From Sulfurirhabdus autotrophica (GTDB taxonomy: Bacteria > Pseudomonadota > Gammaproteobacteria > Burkholderiales > SMCO01): a stretch of 64,000 bases of DNA. The notes under the pieces were generated by a model. It had not been told where the DNA came from, ran no database searches, and saw only the letters and a program-made list of their open reading frames with translations. Below, piece after piece: positions 46,221 to 55,560 of the stretch. The stretch's first letter is position 1; each line of letters begins with the position of its first letter. The stretch lies in NCBI RefSeq assembly GCF_004346685.1, contig NZ_SMCO01000003.1:124001-188000 (forward strand), given 5' to 3'. A program made the position numbers and the translations under genes.

Positions 46221-46820
46221 TTAGTTGCTCATCAATAACGTTTCAATTTCTGCAAATGTTTTTGCAATTTCCCCAGTCTGAATTTCCATATCCAGTTGAC
46301 GGGCAATCTGCGATGCAGAAAAAATACCACGAAGTACCTGAGGCTGTTTAGCATTTAACCGGTCAACCACCAACGCATGCTGACGACCTGTTTTTTTAAG
46401 CGTTTCCACCACATTTCCGACTTTTGAGCGATCAACATCAGCCATACATAACACTTCAAGATTTTGCTGTGGAGTCATAATATCCCCGACAGTAACATCA
46501 CTGCGCTTTCCACCATGTTTCTGGATGTATTGCAAAGGCTTCTCACCCTGCAAGTCAGTTGAGGTTATCAGACCAATAATCACATCATGATCGTCTGCAA
46601 CCAGCAACAGTCGCACACCGCGTTGTTTCATTCGTTTACTTGCTGCTTCAATACTAACGTCAGCTTCGATCGTTACTGCATTGACTTTTCTGAGGTCAGT
46701 CATGACTACAATTGCAGGATCAACCATTGTCACCACATCGCTGAACAAGCGATCAAGCCGGTGAATGCACACACCACTTTCAAGGGGCATGGATGTGAGG
46801 GGGATAAAAGATGTTGTCAT
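46221..46820 (-). CDS. CBS-domain pair protein
   Basis: 199 aa: two CBS motifs, the first with RLLLVADDHDVIIGLITSTDL (residues about 70-92) and the second with RQHALVVDRLNAKQPQVLRGIFSASQIARQL (about 145-175). There is no fused enzyme or channel domain, so it is a free-standing adenosine-nucleotide sensor. The first 45 residues are unrelated. GAGGAG lies before the ATG. Its partner is unknown; the neighbouring oxidative-stress genes are candidates. Confidence 0.85.
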   Translation of the reverse strand: MTTSFIPLTSMPLESGVCIHRLDRLFSDVVTMVDPAIVVMTDLRKVNAVTIEADVSIEAASKRMKQRGVRLLLVADDHDVIIGLITSTDLQGEKPLQYIQKHGGKRSDVTVGDIMTPQQNLEVLCMADVDRSKVGNVVETLKKTGRQHALVVDRLNAKQPQVLRGIFSASQIARQLDMEIQTGEIAKTFAEIETLLMSN

Positions 46821-46938
46821 GGGTTTCTCCTCAGCGTTTTTGATTTAACTACTTTGTAATAAACATACTACGCCAACCAGACAACAGGGCTAATTAAATA
46901 ATTTGATAGATAATTAGACCCACTTTATCAACAAGGAT

Positions 46939-47553
46939 TTACTCCTCCAGCACTTTCTCAAGATTGATTTGTATGAATTCGCTTACTTTAGGGCCAAACT
47001 GACTTTTACCCGGCACAAAATCATCGGTAAAAGCATAATCAAACTTGATATCCTTCAATCCCAATGAACCAAACAGGCGATTTTCAAAAGAATAATCATC
47101 TTCATGCTGGATCAGGGTTGGCCATCCGGACTCATCACACTCTAGAATAGGGCCAAAGAAAACCATCCCGGGTTTGTTTTTACAGCGTAAAGCACAGGCA
47201 CTTTCCGTTCTTCCAGACATGGGCAAAAAATCAATCGTGCGGGAAAAACGGTTTTCACGATCCAGGGCCAAATCAATCACCCCATTGATTTTTTTAGCTT
47301 CGTGTCCATACGTAATAGTCTGTGCACCGCTTTTGCTACGCCACATTTCAACATCCTGCGCCCCGAAATAGCTAGGATAAAAAATAAATTTAAGAGGCAT
47401 GACTGCGTTGATCTTTTCGAGCAATTCACGGGAAAAGGCAGGGGTATTAATTAAAATTCCTCCTCCTTCCTTGTCAGCAAGCAGGAAAACTGCCGGCCTC
47501 GTCCCTTCCAGATAAAACACACTGCGATCAAATACTTCCAATAATTTTTTCAT
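46939..47553 (-). CDS. Metallo-beta-lactamase-fold-like protein without metal ligands
   Basis: 204 aa. The first third looks like an MBL fold: FLLADKEGGGILINTP (strand pair), then LKFIFYPSYFGAQDVEMWRSKSGAQTITYGHE, where a true enzyme has an HxHxDH sequence after the strand (T-H-x-H-x-D-H). Here this is PSYFGAQD, so the zinc-binding histidines are absent. The later MVFFGPILE segment fits the second MBL strand pair. The protein probably keeps the fold but lost hydrolase activity, perhaps as a binding or regulatory protein. The assignment is tentative. Confidence 0.5.
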   Translation of the reverse strand: MKKLLEVFDRSVFYLEGTRPAVFLLADKEGGGILINTPAFSRELLEKINAVMPLKFIFYPSYFGAQDVEMWRSKSGAQTITYGHEAKKINGVIDLALDRENRFSRTIDFLPMSGRTESACALRCKNKPGMVFFGPILECDESGWPTLIQHEDDYSFENRLFGSLGLKDIKFDYAFTDDFVPGKSQFGPKVSEFIQINLEKVLEE

Positions 47554-47643
47554 TTGCTATAAAAAAGTAAGGTTAAACACTGGTCAAAAAAATATTAATT
47601 GCTATAATAGGACCTGATTATCTTTTTATGAAAGGAGTGGATC

Positions 47644-47775
47644 ATGCTAAAAATTCTTTTTGGATCGAGCATAGGTATTATGTCTGTTCTTACCATAGTC
47701 GGCGCAATTGTTGTTGTCGGTTTCTGGGTGGCATACTGGTTCAAGCATCAGGACAGGAAATATCTGGATCACTGA
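47644..47775 (+). CDS. DUF3149-like small membrane protein (43 aa)
   Basis: A 43-aa gene starting MLKILFGSSIGIMSVLTIVG and ending FKHQDRKYLDH. GGAG (in GAAAGGAGTGG) lies 8 bases before the ATG. It has one transmembrane helix (residues about 12-32). The LKxLFGSxxGxxS start is the pattern of DUF3149, a tiny widespread proteobacterial family of unknown function. It is easy to miss because of its size. A hairpin CCCCTGC/GCAGGGG lies downstream at 47948-47967. Confidence 0.75.
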   Translation: MLKILFGSSIGIMSVLTIVGAIVVVGFWVAYWFKHQDRKYLDH

Positions 47776-47947
47776 TCCGCATTCAGGGCAAAAGGACTGG
47801 CCGAATTCTTCCCGGCCTATTAGCTTTGAACGTATGGTACGTAGCGGGTTACACGCGAACATCCTGTACTGCGTACCAAAAAACAACTTGGCGCAACCTG
47901 TCACTTGTTTGAGGTAGCGGTTGATCCACCTCCCATACGGCGCTCCG

Positions 47948-47967
47948 CCCCTGCTCTTTTGCAGGGG
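47948..47967 (+). terminator. Short hairpin between DUF3149-like gene and rppH
   Basis: Stem CCCCTGC (47948-47954) / GCAGGGG (47961-47967) with a 6-base loop; a T-rich stretch starts about 9 bases later. It is likely a weak terminator for the short plus-strand gene, which converges with rppH. Confidence 0.4.
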
Positions 47968-47972
47968 GGGTG

Positions 47973-48449
47973 CTAGTTTTTGTTTAAAAATCTGGCTAAT
48001 TCATTTAATGCCTGACGATAAACATTGCGCTTGAACTCAATCACCGAATCCAGAGATACCCAGTAATTATTCCAACGCCAGGCATCAAACTCAGGATGAG
48101 TGCTCGCGCGCAAACAGACATCGCAATCCTTGCCTACCAGTCTCAGCAAAAACCATATCTGCTTCTGCCCTCTGTAACTGCCTCGCCATTCCCGCTTAAC
48201 CCAGTGCGAAGGAACGTCATATCGCAACCAGCCTTTGGTCCGCCCAAGGATCATGACATGATCAGGATGCAAGCCCACTTCTTCATGCAACTCCCGATAC
48301 ATCGCCTGTTCCGGCGTCTCACCAGCTTTTATTCCCCCTTGAGGAAATTGCCAGGAATGTTCTTTAATACGCTTGCCCCAAAACACATCATTGTGCGCAT
48401 TGCACAGAATAATGCCAACGTTGGGGCGGTAACCGTCCCGATCAATCAT
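47973..48449 (-). CDS. rppH: RNA pyrophosphohydrolase
   Basis: Removes pyrophosphate from the 5' end of triphosphorylated mRNA, triggering decay. 158 aa with the Nudix box [20 protein letters not shown] plus VGL, and the N-terminal [20 protein letters not shown] that marks RppH. Length matches the E. coli protein (176 aa) minus the flexible C-terminus. In relatives it lies directly between the CNP1-like gene and proS; here about 6.6 kb separates it from the CNP1-like gene. Confidence 0.95.
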   Translation of the reverse strand: MIDRDGYRPNVGIILCNAHNDVFWGKRIKEHSWQFPQGGIKAGETPEQAMYRELHEEVGLHPDHVMILGRTKGWLRYDVPSHWVKREWRGSYRGQKQIWFLLRLVGKDCDVCLRASTHPEFDAWRWNNYWVSLDSVIEFKRNVYRQALNELARFLNKN

Positions 48450-48612
48450 TTAAATCACCACTGCAAATATCATAAATTACCTCAATTCTTCCACATTTCG
48501 TCCCTTATATAAAGCATTAAAGCCGAACTGCCATCAACTTTATATTTAGCCAATAAAAAAGCGCTCTTTTGCAATAATTTCAATCCTGAAGGATTGACGT
48601 ATAATTTGCCAC

Positions 48613-49044
48613 ATGGATACCCTGGAAAAACAATATAAATCGCTTCCACTTGAAGAGAGACTAGAATTGGCACTAAGCAATGACTTGCCTGTAACTTATC
48701 GACCTTTTATGGTTAGAGAGCAGTGGATGGTCGTGAAATGTTATTTTGCCAGACGTGCGGATTTAACACAGGACGAAGTAAGTGCACTGATAGAGGACCA
48801 GGATCATGTCATTCGACTCTGCCTGGCAAAACGACAGGATCTTTCACCTCAAGTAGTCGCGCGTTGCGTGAATGACCGAGATCCCAATGTACGTTATTTT
48901 ATTGCGCGTAATCCGCTTATTTCAGAAGCGCAAAAACTGCAGTTATTACAGGATGAAGATCCACTCGTGAGCCGGGCAGCAAAAAAAGGCCCAAGAGAAG
49001 CGCAATACAGGCAGAGAGCTGGCCAAACAGCATTAATCAAGTAA
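48613..49044 (+). CDS. Leucine-rich-variant / HEAT-like repeat protein (143 aa)
   Basis: Three similar blocks of about 24 residues are visible: CYFARRADLTQDEVSALIEDQDHVIRL, CLAKRQDLSPQVVARCVNDRDPNVRY and FIARNPLISEAQKLQLLQDEDPLVSR. This alternating pattern fits the leucine-rich repeat variant (LRV) family, helical solenoids with no enzyme activity. It has no signal peptide. The role is probably protein binding; partners unknown. It is divergent from rppH. Confidence 0.72.
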   Translation: MDTLEKQYKSLPLEERLELALSNDLPVTYRPFMVREQWMVVKCYFARRADLTQDEVSALIEDQDHVIRLCLAKRQDLSPQVVARCVNDRDPNVRYFIARNPLISEAQKLQLLQDEDPLVSRAAKKGPREAQYRQRAGQTALIK

Positions 49045-49056
49045 CTGTTTTAATAC

Positions 49057-49848
49057 CTAAAGCAGCAAACGTTTTTCTGAATGCAGATTTGTATCTTTAA
49101 TCCCTTCTACAAATTTAAGAAACTCCATTTTGTATCGCGACTCAAGAATTTTTGCCTTATCACGCAAATCCGCCCAGCGGGGAGAACCAGGACTTTTCTT
49201 GAACGCAAATACAATGATATTTCCCCGTCTTTCTGCCGGAAGACATAACACCAGTCCATCAAAGCTGGTTTCAATCCGTTTCAGGTAGGCATCAAAATTC
49301 ATCATATCGCTGCCCCAAAGATTCACGACCAAAATCCCATTGTCAGTCAATCCATCCGCACAACTATCATAAAAAGCTTGCGTGGCTAGTGATTCCACCA
49401 GGCAGTTTTCATCATAGCCATCCAGCATGATCACATCCGCAGAAGCCGGATGAGCAGGTACATATTCACTGCCATCAGCTATTTCAAGTTTGAAACGATC
49501 ATCTTCGGAAGGCACTGCAAAATGGGACTGAGCAACTGTAAACACTTGGGGGTTAATTTCCACCACAGTGGATTTTACCGCAGGCATATAATGATGAATA
49601 AATTTGAGCAACGAACCACCCCCGAGCCCGATCATCAAAACCTTTTCCGGATCAGGCATAAATAGCAGGAAAGCCATCATGCTACGGGTATAGGCCAACT
49701 CCAGATAATTGGGCGCACGAATGCGCATGGCACTATGCACAGTGTCACTCCCCATATGCAGTGAGCGCACACCTTCCTGCTCACTGACATCCACAACACT
49801 GCTATCGCGTACTGTTTTGTGGATGCGCCACTTTGCAAAGAAACCCAT
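49057..49848 (-). CDS. Spermidine-synthase-like methyltransferase-fold protein
   Basis: 263 aa with the PABS core: VLMIGLGGGSLLKFIHHYMP (SAM/decarboxy-SAM loop), STVVEINPQVFTVAQ, and LEIADGSEYV with DVIMLDGYDENCL. The N-terminal domain is short (first ~65 residues), so it is not a standard SpeE; the Glu-x-Asp residues that bind putrescine cannot be confirmed. It could be a polyamine synthase paralogue or another fused-family methyltransferase. A single gene, convergent with the repeat protein at 48613. Confidence 0.75.
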   Translation of the reverse strand: MGFFAKWRIHKTVRDSSVVDVSEQEGVRSLHMGSDTVHSAMRIRAPNYLELAYTRSMMAFLLFMPDPEKVLMIGLGGGSLLKFIHHYMPAVKSTVVEINPQVFTVAQSHFAVPSEDDRFKLEIADGSEYVPAHPASADVIMLDGYDENCLVESLATQAFYDSCADGLTDNGILVVNLWGSDMMNFDAYLKRIETSFDGLVLCLPAERRGNIIVFAFKKSPGSPRWADLRDKAKILESRYKMEFLKFVEGIKDTNLHSEKRLLL

Positions 49849-50037
49849 TTATTTTCCGTCAGGCAAAATGTACTTTTTACCGCAAACCGGCCCGATTACG
49901 CAAAAAAATATTTATTTAGCCGCTTTTGCCCCAATGCACCCGTGCAAAGAATTATCCAAGGGAATAAATTAGCATTACATTCCATGAAATCATTAATCCC
50001 TGTAAAATAACCGATTTTCTGTTTCCGGAAGCCTGTC

Positions 50038-51747
50038 ATGCGCGTATCGCAATTTTTCATCTCGACTTTGAAAGAAGCTCCATCCGAAGCTGAATTGACC
50101 AGCCACAAACTAATGCTCCGCGCAGGATTGATACGGCGCCTGGGATCAGGGCTTTACACCTGGATGCCACTCGGACTGCGCGTATTGCGTAAAGTAGAGG
50201 CCATTGTACGCGAGGAAATGAACAAGAGCGGCGGCATAGAACTACTGATGCCGGCGGTTCAACCGGCAGAATTATGGCAGGAAACCGGACGCTGGGAAGT
50301 CTTTGGTCCGCAGATGCTGAAAATAAAAGACCGTCACGAACGTGATTTCTGCTTTGGCCCCACCCATGAAGAAGTCATCACCGATGTGGCGCGCAGAGAA
50401 ATCAAGAGCTATCGACAGTTACCGGTTAGTTTTTATCAGGTTCAAACCAAATTTCGGGATGAGATCCGCCCCCGTTTTGGCGTAATGCGTGCCCGCGAAT
50501 TCATGATGAAAGACGCCTATTCTTTTCATGCCAACTTTGAAAGCCTGGAACAAACTTACCAAGTCATGTACGACGCCTACAGCCGTATTTTTACGCGTCT
50601 GGGATTAAAATTCCGTGCTGTGGCAGCAGATACAGGCGCTATCGGTGGAACCGGCTCTCATGAATTCCATGTTCTGGCTGATTCTGGCGAAGATGCCATC
50701 GCCTTTTGTCCAGATTCTCAATTCGCTGCCAATGTGGAATTAGCCGAGGCGCTGGCTCCAACAACCCAGCGTGCTGAACCTGCGCAAACCATGCAGAAAA
50801 TCGCCACTCCTGGACAGCATACTATTGATGAAATCACATCCTTTCTTAAAGTTTCATCTGATCAGACCGTTAAGACTCTTATTGTAGAAGGTGAACATGG
50901 TCTGGTTGCGCTGTTACTGCGTGGCGATCATGAACTAAACGAAGTTAAAGCCGGAAAATTAGCACAGATTACCGCTTTTAAAGGATTTGCATCCGACGCA
51001 CGGATTCGTGAAGTAGCACAATGCGGTGTTGGTTCACTAGGTCCTGTTGGTCTCAACATGCCTGTCATTGCTGACCGCGCTGTATCCGTCATGAGTGATT
51101 TTGTGTGCGGTGCCAATGAAGATGGCTTCCACTTGACCGGGGTCAATTTCGGACGGGATCTGCCCGAAATTGAAATAGCAGATATTCGTAACGCTGTAGA
51201 AGGTGACCCAAGCCCGGATGGAAAAGGTAAGCTGGAAATTTGCCGGGGTATTGAAGTGGGACACATTTTTCAGTTGCGTACCAAATACGCCGAAGCGATG
51301 AAAGCCACTTTCCTGGATGAGACCGGCAAATCGCAAGTCATGGAAATGGGCTGTTATGGCATAGGCGTATCACGCATTATTGGTGCCGCTATTGAGCAGG
51401 GAAATGACGAGCGCGGCATTATTTTCCCACCTGCCATGGCACCTTTTGAATTAGTCATTGTGCCAATTGGCATGAAAAAAAGCGAATTGGTCAAAGACGA
51501 AGTCGAAAAACTTTATACCAAACTGCAAACTGCAGGAATTGAAGTGCTGCTGGACAATCGGGATGAGCGCCCAGGGGTGATGTTTGCTGACATGGAGCTC
51601 ATTGGCATTCCTCACCGCATAGTGATTGGAGAACGCGGTTTAAAGGAAAATCAGATTGAATATCAAGGTCGCTGTGATGCAGAAGCGCAAATTGTGCCTT
51701 TGCAAAACGCGCTAGATTTCATACAATTAAAATTATGTACAAAATAA
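50038..51747 (+). CDS. proS: Prolyl-tRNA synthetase (bacterial type)
   Basis: 569 aa class II synthetase. Seen: motif 1 region ([22 protein letters not shown]), motif 2 [26 protein letters not shown], and motif 3 [17 protein letters not shown]. Residues about 225-410 are the YbaK-like editing (INS) domain typical of bacterial ProRS ([18 protein letters not shown]). It has an anticodon-binding C-terminal domain. The ATG at 50038 follows the GGAAG site. Its stop overlaps the lytic transglycosylase start by 13 bases. Confidence 0.96.
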   Translation: MRVSQFFISTLKEAPSEAELTSHKLMLRAGLIRRLGSGLYTWMPLGLRVLRKVEAIVREEMNKSGGIELLMPAVQPAELWQETGRWEVFGPQMLKIKDRHERDFCFGPTHEEVITDVARREIKSYRQLPVSFYQVQTKFRDEIRPRFGVMRAREFMMKDAYSFHANFESLEQTYQVMYDAYSRIFTRLGLKFRAVAADTGAIGGTGSHEFHVLADSGEDAIAFCPDSQFAANVELAEALAPTTQRAEPAQTMQKIATPGQHTIDEITSFLKVSSDQTVKTLIVEGEHGLVALLLRGDHELNEVKAGKLAQITAFKGFASDARIREVAQCGVGSLGPVGLNMPVIADRAVSVMSDFVCGANEDGFHLTGVNFGRDLPEIEIADIRNAVEGDPSPDGKGKLEICRGIEVGHIFQLRTKYAEAMKATFLDETGKSQVMEMGCYGIGVSRIIGAAIEQGNDERGIIFPPAMAPFELVIVPIGMKKSELVKDEVEKLYTKLQTAGIEVLLDNRDERPGVMFADMELIGIPHRIVIGERGLKENQIEYQGRCDAEAQIVPLQNALDFIQLKLCTK

Positions 51748-52358
51748 TTGCACTACTATTGCTGGCACTACCGTCTGCTGCACAAGCAGGCGCACAAGCC
51801 TATGAAAAGCTGGATAATAGCGCTAAATCCACTTTACGCAAAGCCGTAGGTGACACTTCAAGCATGCGGCTTGCATTCGCCAATGAATCAGATGCCCATG
51901 CCTGGATTTCAGAAATGTCGCAACGTATGCAAAAACGCATTCCAGATGAATTCATGCGTGTATTGTTTCTGAAAACATTACATTATGAAGCTACCCGCGC
52001 AGGGCTCGACCCTCAGTTGGTACTGGGATTAACTCAGGTAGAAAGCGGGTTCAAGAAATACGCGATTTCCAGTGCCGGGGCACGTGGCTACATGCAAGTC
52101 ATGCCGTTCTGGTTAAAGGAAATTGGCAACAAAGGTGACAACCTGTTCGACATGCGCACAAACTTACGCTTTGGCTGTACCATTTTACGGTTTTATCTCG
52201 ACCGGGAAAAAGGCGACCTGTTTCGGGCGCTGGGACGTTATAACGGAAGCCTTGGGAAAGCTGAGTACCCCAATATGGTGGTAGGTGCCTGGCGCAACCA
52301 CTGGGCATTTCAGGCCCCCAGCAAAACGGCCCAAAATACGATCAATACGCCTGGCTGA
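51735..52358 (+). CDS. Lytic transglycosylase (SLT domain)
   Basis: 207-aa periplasmic muramidase-type enzyme. The signal peptide ends near AQAG, and the catalytic Glu is in [25 protein letters not shown], the SLT/MltE-like motif ES(x)-GLMQ replaced here by GYMQ. The C-terminal [12 protein letters not shown] region and ALGRYNGS fit the fold. It overlaps proS by 13 bases, so it is translationally coupled, an arrangement seen in other betaproteobacteria. It converges with the adaptor gene 11 bases away. Confidence 0.9.
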   Translation: MYKIIALLLLALPSAAQAGAQAYEKLDNSAKSTLRKAVGDTSSMRLAFANESDAHAWISEMSQRMQKRIPDEFMRVLFLKTLHYEATRAGLDPQLVLGLTQVESGFKKYAISSAGARGYMQVMPFWLKEIGNKGDNLFDMRTNLRFGCTILRFYLDREKGDLFRALGRYNGSLGKAEYPNMVVGAWRNHWAFQAPSKTAQNTINTPG

Positions 52359-52369
52359 CGGCAGGAAGT

Positions 52370-53128
52370 TCAGGGAAAGTTAACCGTAGCAGATGTACCT
52401 GCGCGTAACTGTTCAGTGATGGGAAATACCACACCTACAGGGTAAACAGCTGACTCATCCTTGATTTTGACCGGTTCCAGCCCAAGTAGCTTTACTTTAC
52501 CTGAGAAACGCTGATTACCCACTGAAACCGTAACACTTTGCCCTACTTTCAGTTTCTCGATCTGAGCACCGGATAACTTCGACTCTGCCAGCATTTCTCC
52601 TGATTTAGCCAATACCATCAGTGTTTGCGGCTGTATACCGGTTGCAACCGTCATCCCTGGCTCAACCTGCCGGGCCACTACTACCGCGTCATAGGGTGCC
52701 CGTACAGTAGCGTCATTCAAAAACTTTCTGTTTTGATTCAAGCGTGCGCGCGCCTCAGCAAGCATAGACTGCGCTTTGGCATATCGAAGCTTGGCCTGAT
52801 CCAGTTCTGTTGTTGATATCACCGTCCGGTTATACAACTCCTGAACGCGATCTCTATCGCGTTTGGCCTCGGCGAACTCCTCACTCAACCTTGTCATGGC
52901 AGCCTGACTTTCCGCTACCATGGATTGATATGTTGCACTGTCCAGAGCCAACAGTACCTGCCCTTTATTCACATGGTCACCTGCATCCACATGAACCGAT
53001 TGCACCACACCAGATACAGGTGCAGAAATTTCTACCCGGTGAGACCACTGTAATACCGCAGGAATATCGGCCGCCCAGATCACTTCCGAAAAAATTGTGC
53101 ATAAGAGCATACCTAGCCATTTATTCAT
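52370..53128 (-). CDS. RND-type periplasmic adaptor, short C-terminus
   Basis: 252 aa with signal peptide, barrel-sandwich halves (ISAPVSGVVQSVHVDAGDHVNKGQVLLALD and VRAPYDAVVVARQVEPGMTV), a coiled-coil hairpin between them and a beta-barrel. It ends at LRAGTSATVNF, so most of the membrane-proximal domain that touches the inner-membrane pump is missing (usual length 350-400). It lies 28 bases after the TolC-type gene. No pump gene follows; the next gene converges from the other strand. Confidence 0.83.
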   Translation of the reverse strand: MNKWLGMLLCTIFSEVIWAADIPAVLQWSHRVEISAPVSGVVQSVHVDAGDHVNKGQVLLALDSATYQSMVAESQAAMTRLSEEFAEAKRDRDRVQELYNRTVISTTELDQAKLRYAKAQSMLAEARARLNQNRKFLNDATVRAPYDAVVVARQVEPGMTVATGIQPQTLMVLAKSGEMLAESKLSGAQIEKLKVGQSVTVSVGNQRFSGKVKLLGLEPVKIKDESAVYPVGVVFPITEQLRAGTSATVNFP

Positions 53129-53156
53129 TCCATTTTCCCTTTAATGCAACTCATCT

Positions 53157-54461
53157 TCATTGTTTAATCTTGTCCTGCGTAATCAATGGCGCACCAAGCA
53201 ATGCCTCCAGACGTGCAAAAGCGAGCGCTAAGTGATATTCATTTTTTCGGGTACGCAGAGTCGCTTCCACAGTTTCTGCCATGGAAGTACCCAAGTTGGT
53301 TTTCAGCTCAACTTCATATTGTCCCCGACTTTTTTCAAGAACCAAATCGCGAAACTCTGCTTGTTTTTTGGCAGCACTCCGGCCAGACCGTTGCAGCTGC
53401 CCGATCTCAAGATAGGTCTCCAAAAGTGCTTGCGTTAATTCCATCTTCAGCTTTTCATTACCCGCCTGAAGTTTCTGAAACTGTGCTTGTTCACGGGCAA
53501 TCCGTGCATCAACCCGATTTCCCTGATAAATTGGCCAAGTTAAAATAACGCCTGCGCTCAAACTGTCTCTGGTAGAGGCGCTTCGACTGTAATCTGCTGC
53601 TTGCACTTCGGCATCCAGCATTGGTCCTTTATCTGCGCGCACAAACTCCAGCCGCTTCTGTGAGGCCGCCAAAGATTCAATATTTGCTTTCAGCCGTGCA
53701 TTGTTCAGCAACATACTGGATATCAGGGATTCGTATTCCGGAAGTACTCGTTGATTGCCTGGCAGAGCAGGATCTTCTATATCGCTTGGCAGATTGCCCG
53801 GGCGGTTCAGCGCGTTAGCCAGCAATGCACGGGTAATACGCTGTCGCTGTTCGCTGGCATTGCGCCGCAAAGATGTTTCCTGAAAGCGCGACTCCAGATC
53901 GGCCAGTTCAATAGAAGAGATTTGGCCGACGGCCAGCCGATCTTTTCCCTGATCAAAAGTGACATACGCAACCGCCATGAACTCGTTGTCTGCGGTGAAC
54001 TGCATATCGGCAATCAGCACATCAAAATAACGCGCCATGATTTCAAGGGTGCGCTTATCACGTGTTCCTATCAACTCTGCGTCACGCGCATTGACTTCTG
54101 ATTTTGCAGCCGACTCGGCCGCACTCGTCCGGCCAAAATCATACAGCGTTTTGCGGGCAGTCAGACGCAAGCTGTTATCGCTGGTAAAATCATGGTTCCC
54201 AGCTGTAGGCCTGCCACTGCGCAAGATACCTTCAAGATTAACACTGGTATCCGAACGCGACGCTGCAATTCCCTGATCTGCCAAAGCAATATCGCGCTCG
54301 GCTTGCATCATTAACAAATCTGGATGAGCAGATTCAACTGTTGCCAGCGCTTCATTAAAAGTAAGTCTCTTACCTGGTTCTGCCGCTATAGCCGAAGAAA
54401 AAACAAAGAAAAAACTGATTAACCCATGCCCAACACGTGACTTCCTATGGGCATCTTTCAT
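53157..54461 (-). CDS. TolC-family outer membrane channel protein
   Basis: 434 aa. Signal peptide (GLISFFFVFSSAIAAEP), then the long helical repeats of the OEP family (LTFNEALATVESAHPDLLMMQAERDIALADQGIA and a second half YESLISSMLLNNARLKANIESLAASQKRLEF). A predicted periplasmic tunnel with a second set of repeats. Its start overlaps the thioredoxin-like gene stop by 4 bases (ATGA). Together with the short adaptor it lacks an inner-membrane partner in this operon, so type of export is unknown. Confidence 0.88.
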   Translation of the reverse strand: MKDAHRKSRVGHGLISFFFVFSSAIAAEPGKRLTFNEALATVESAHPDLLMMQAERDIALADQGIAASRSDTSVNLEGILRSGRPTAGNHDFTSDNSLRLTARKTLYDFGRTSAAESAAKSEVNARDAELIGTRDKRTLEIMARYFDVLIADMQFTADNEFMAVAYVTFDQGKDRLAVGQISSIELADLESRFQETSLRRNASEQRQRITRALLANALNRPGNLPSDIEDPALPGNQRVLPEYESLISSMLLNNARLKANIESLAASQKRLEFVRADKGPMLDAEVQAADYSRSASTRDSLSAGVILTWPIYQGNRVDARIAREQAQFQKLQAGNEKLKMELTQALLETYLEIGQLQRSGRSAAKKQAEFRDLVLEKSRGQYEVELKTNLGTSMAETVEATLRTRKNEYHLALAFARLEALLGAPLITQDKIKQ

Positions 54462-54973
54462 TGCCCACCCTGTTGTTTGAATTTTGCGAATGTCATGGTT
54501 TTATAAGCGCCTTCCACCACATAATGTCCGAATTGCAAAAACTCATTCGTATCTTTGGCGGCGCCAGTGAAGCGTTTCATCTCGTTGCCTTCAAGATCAA
54601 AAAAGGCAAAAACCGGTGTGGCCCTTACCCGGTTTTCCACGGAAAATAACTTTTCAGTGGTTTCCTTCCCTTTAAAATCGACCATTGGGTTATCCCCTTT
54701 GGTATCAACTGTAAAAATCAGAAAATTTTTACGGTAATATTCCTGCACTTCAGATTGATTCAGAATGGTTTGCTTCATGCGATGGCAAAAAGGGCAGTCG
54801 TCCAACTCGAACATGAGCAAAATTCCTTTTTTTCCCTCTTTCTTCGCTGTCACCAATTCATTGCGAAAGTCGCCGAGTTTAGAATCAAAGAAATACTGAT
54901 CCACATCCCGAATTTCAGCAAAACTCGGTATTGCGATCATAAGCAACATCAACCCTGCAATAAATTGCTTCAT
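54458..54973 (-). CDS. Periplasmic thioredoxin-fold protein, SoxW-like (CPFC motif)
   Basis: 171 aa from the ATG at 54973, which follows AGGAGG (a frame to 55024 has none). The signal peptide ends near PSFA. The thioredoxin fold holds the redox pair in LMFELDDCPFCHRMKQ, and RATPVFAFFDLEGNE gives the cis-Pro loop. The CPxC motif and layout match SoxW / DsbD-terminal-like periplasmic reductases. It is cotranscribed with TlpA upstream and the TolC gene downstream. A role in thiol reduction of a partner is inferred. Confidence 0.83.
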   Translation of the reverse strand: MKQFIAGLMLLMIAIPSFAEIRDVDQYFFDSKLGDFRNELVTAKKEGKKGILLMFELDDCPFCHRMKQTILNQSEVQEYYRKNFLIFTVDTKGDNPMVDFKGKETTEKLFSVENRVRATPVFAFFDLEGNEMKRFTGAAKDTNEFLQFGHYVVEGAYKTMTFAKFKQQGGQ

Positions 54974-55001
54974 CCCTGCCTCCTGTTCAATCTCATCATT
55001 A

Positions 55002-55472
55002 TTATTTTTTGTTCTTTGCTGCAATATAGCTTTCCACTGCTTTACGTGTCAATGCACCTACATTATGCGCCACCATTTTTCCTTCAGGATTAAATAGATA
55101 AGTCGTTGGCAATCCCTGAATTGAACCAATCTGTGCTGCTATTTTAGAGTTTCCCAGCACAATTGGGTAAGTCACGAACATACTATCAGCGAACTCCACC
55201 ACGTATTTCGGACTCTGATAATCCATTGCAATACCTATCACTTCCAAATCTTTTCCCTTATGCGCATCATGCAGCGCAATCAGGTCCGGAATTTCTTCGA
55301 GACAAGGTGGGCACCATGTGGCCCAGAAATTCACCAGAACCCATTTACCTTTGTAATCAGAAAGATTATGCACCTTCCCTTTTGCATCTGTAACAGAAAA
55401 TCCTTCAGCAAATGCAGGAAGGGAAAGCAAACTCAAGCAAATCAGCAAATATGCAATGCGATGTTTCAACAC
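55002..55472 (-). CDS. TlpA-family disulphide reductase
   Basis: 156 aa with a GTG start at 55472 (AAGGAG 8-9 bases upstream). The signal peptide ends near PAFAEG. The AhpC/TlpA fold has VNFWATWCPPCLEEIPDLIAL (WCPPC active site), and GLPTTYLFNPEGKMV holds the cis-proline. Members hold thiols of cytochrome c or copper chaperones reduced. First gene of the tlpA-thioredoxin-TolC-adaptor operon. Confidence 0.9.
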   Translation of the reverse strand: MLKHRIAYLLICLSLLSLPAFAEGFSVTDAKGKVHNLSDYKGKWVLVNFWATWCPPCLEEIPDLIALHDAHKGKDLEVIGIAMDYQSPKYVVEFADSMFVTYPIVLGNSKIAAQIGSIQGLPTTYLFNPEGKMVAHNVGALTRKAVESYIAAKNKK

Positions 55473-55560
55473 AAAAAATACTCCTTAACTGTTCAAAAAT
55501 TTTATATGCCGTGTGACGAAGGCTATAATTCTTCATTTCGTTCTGATTCAAGGTAAATAA

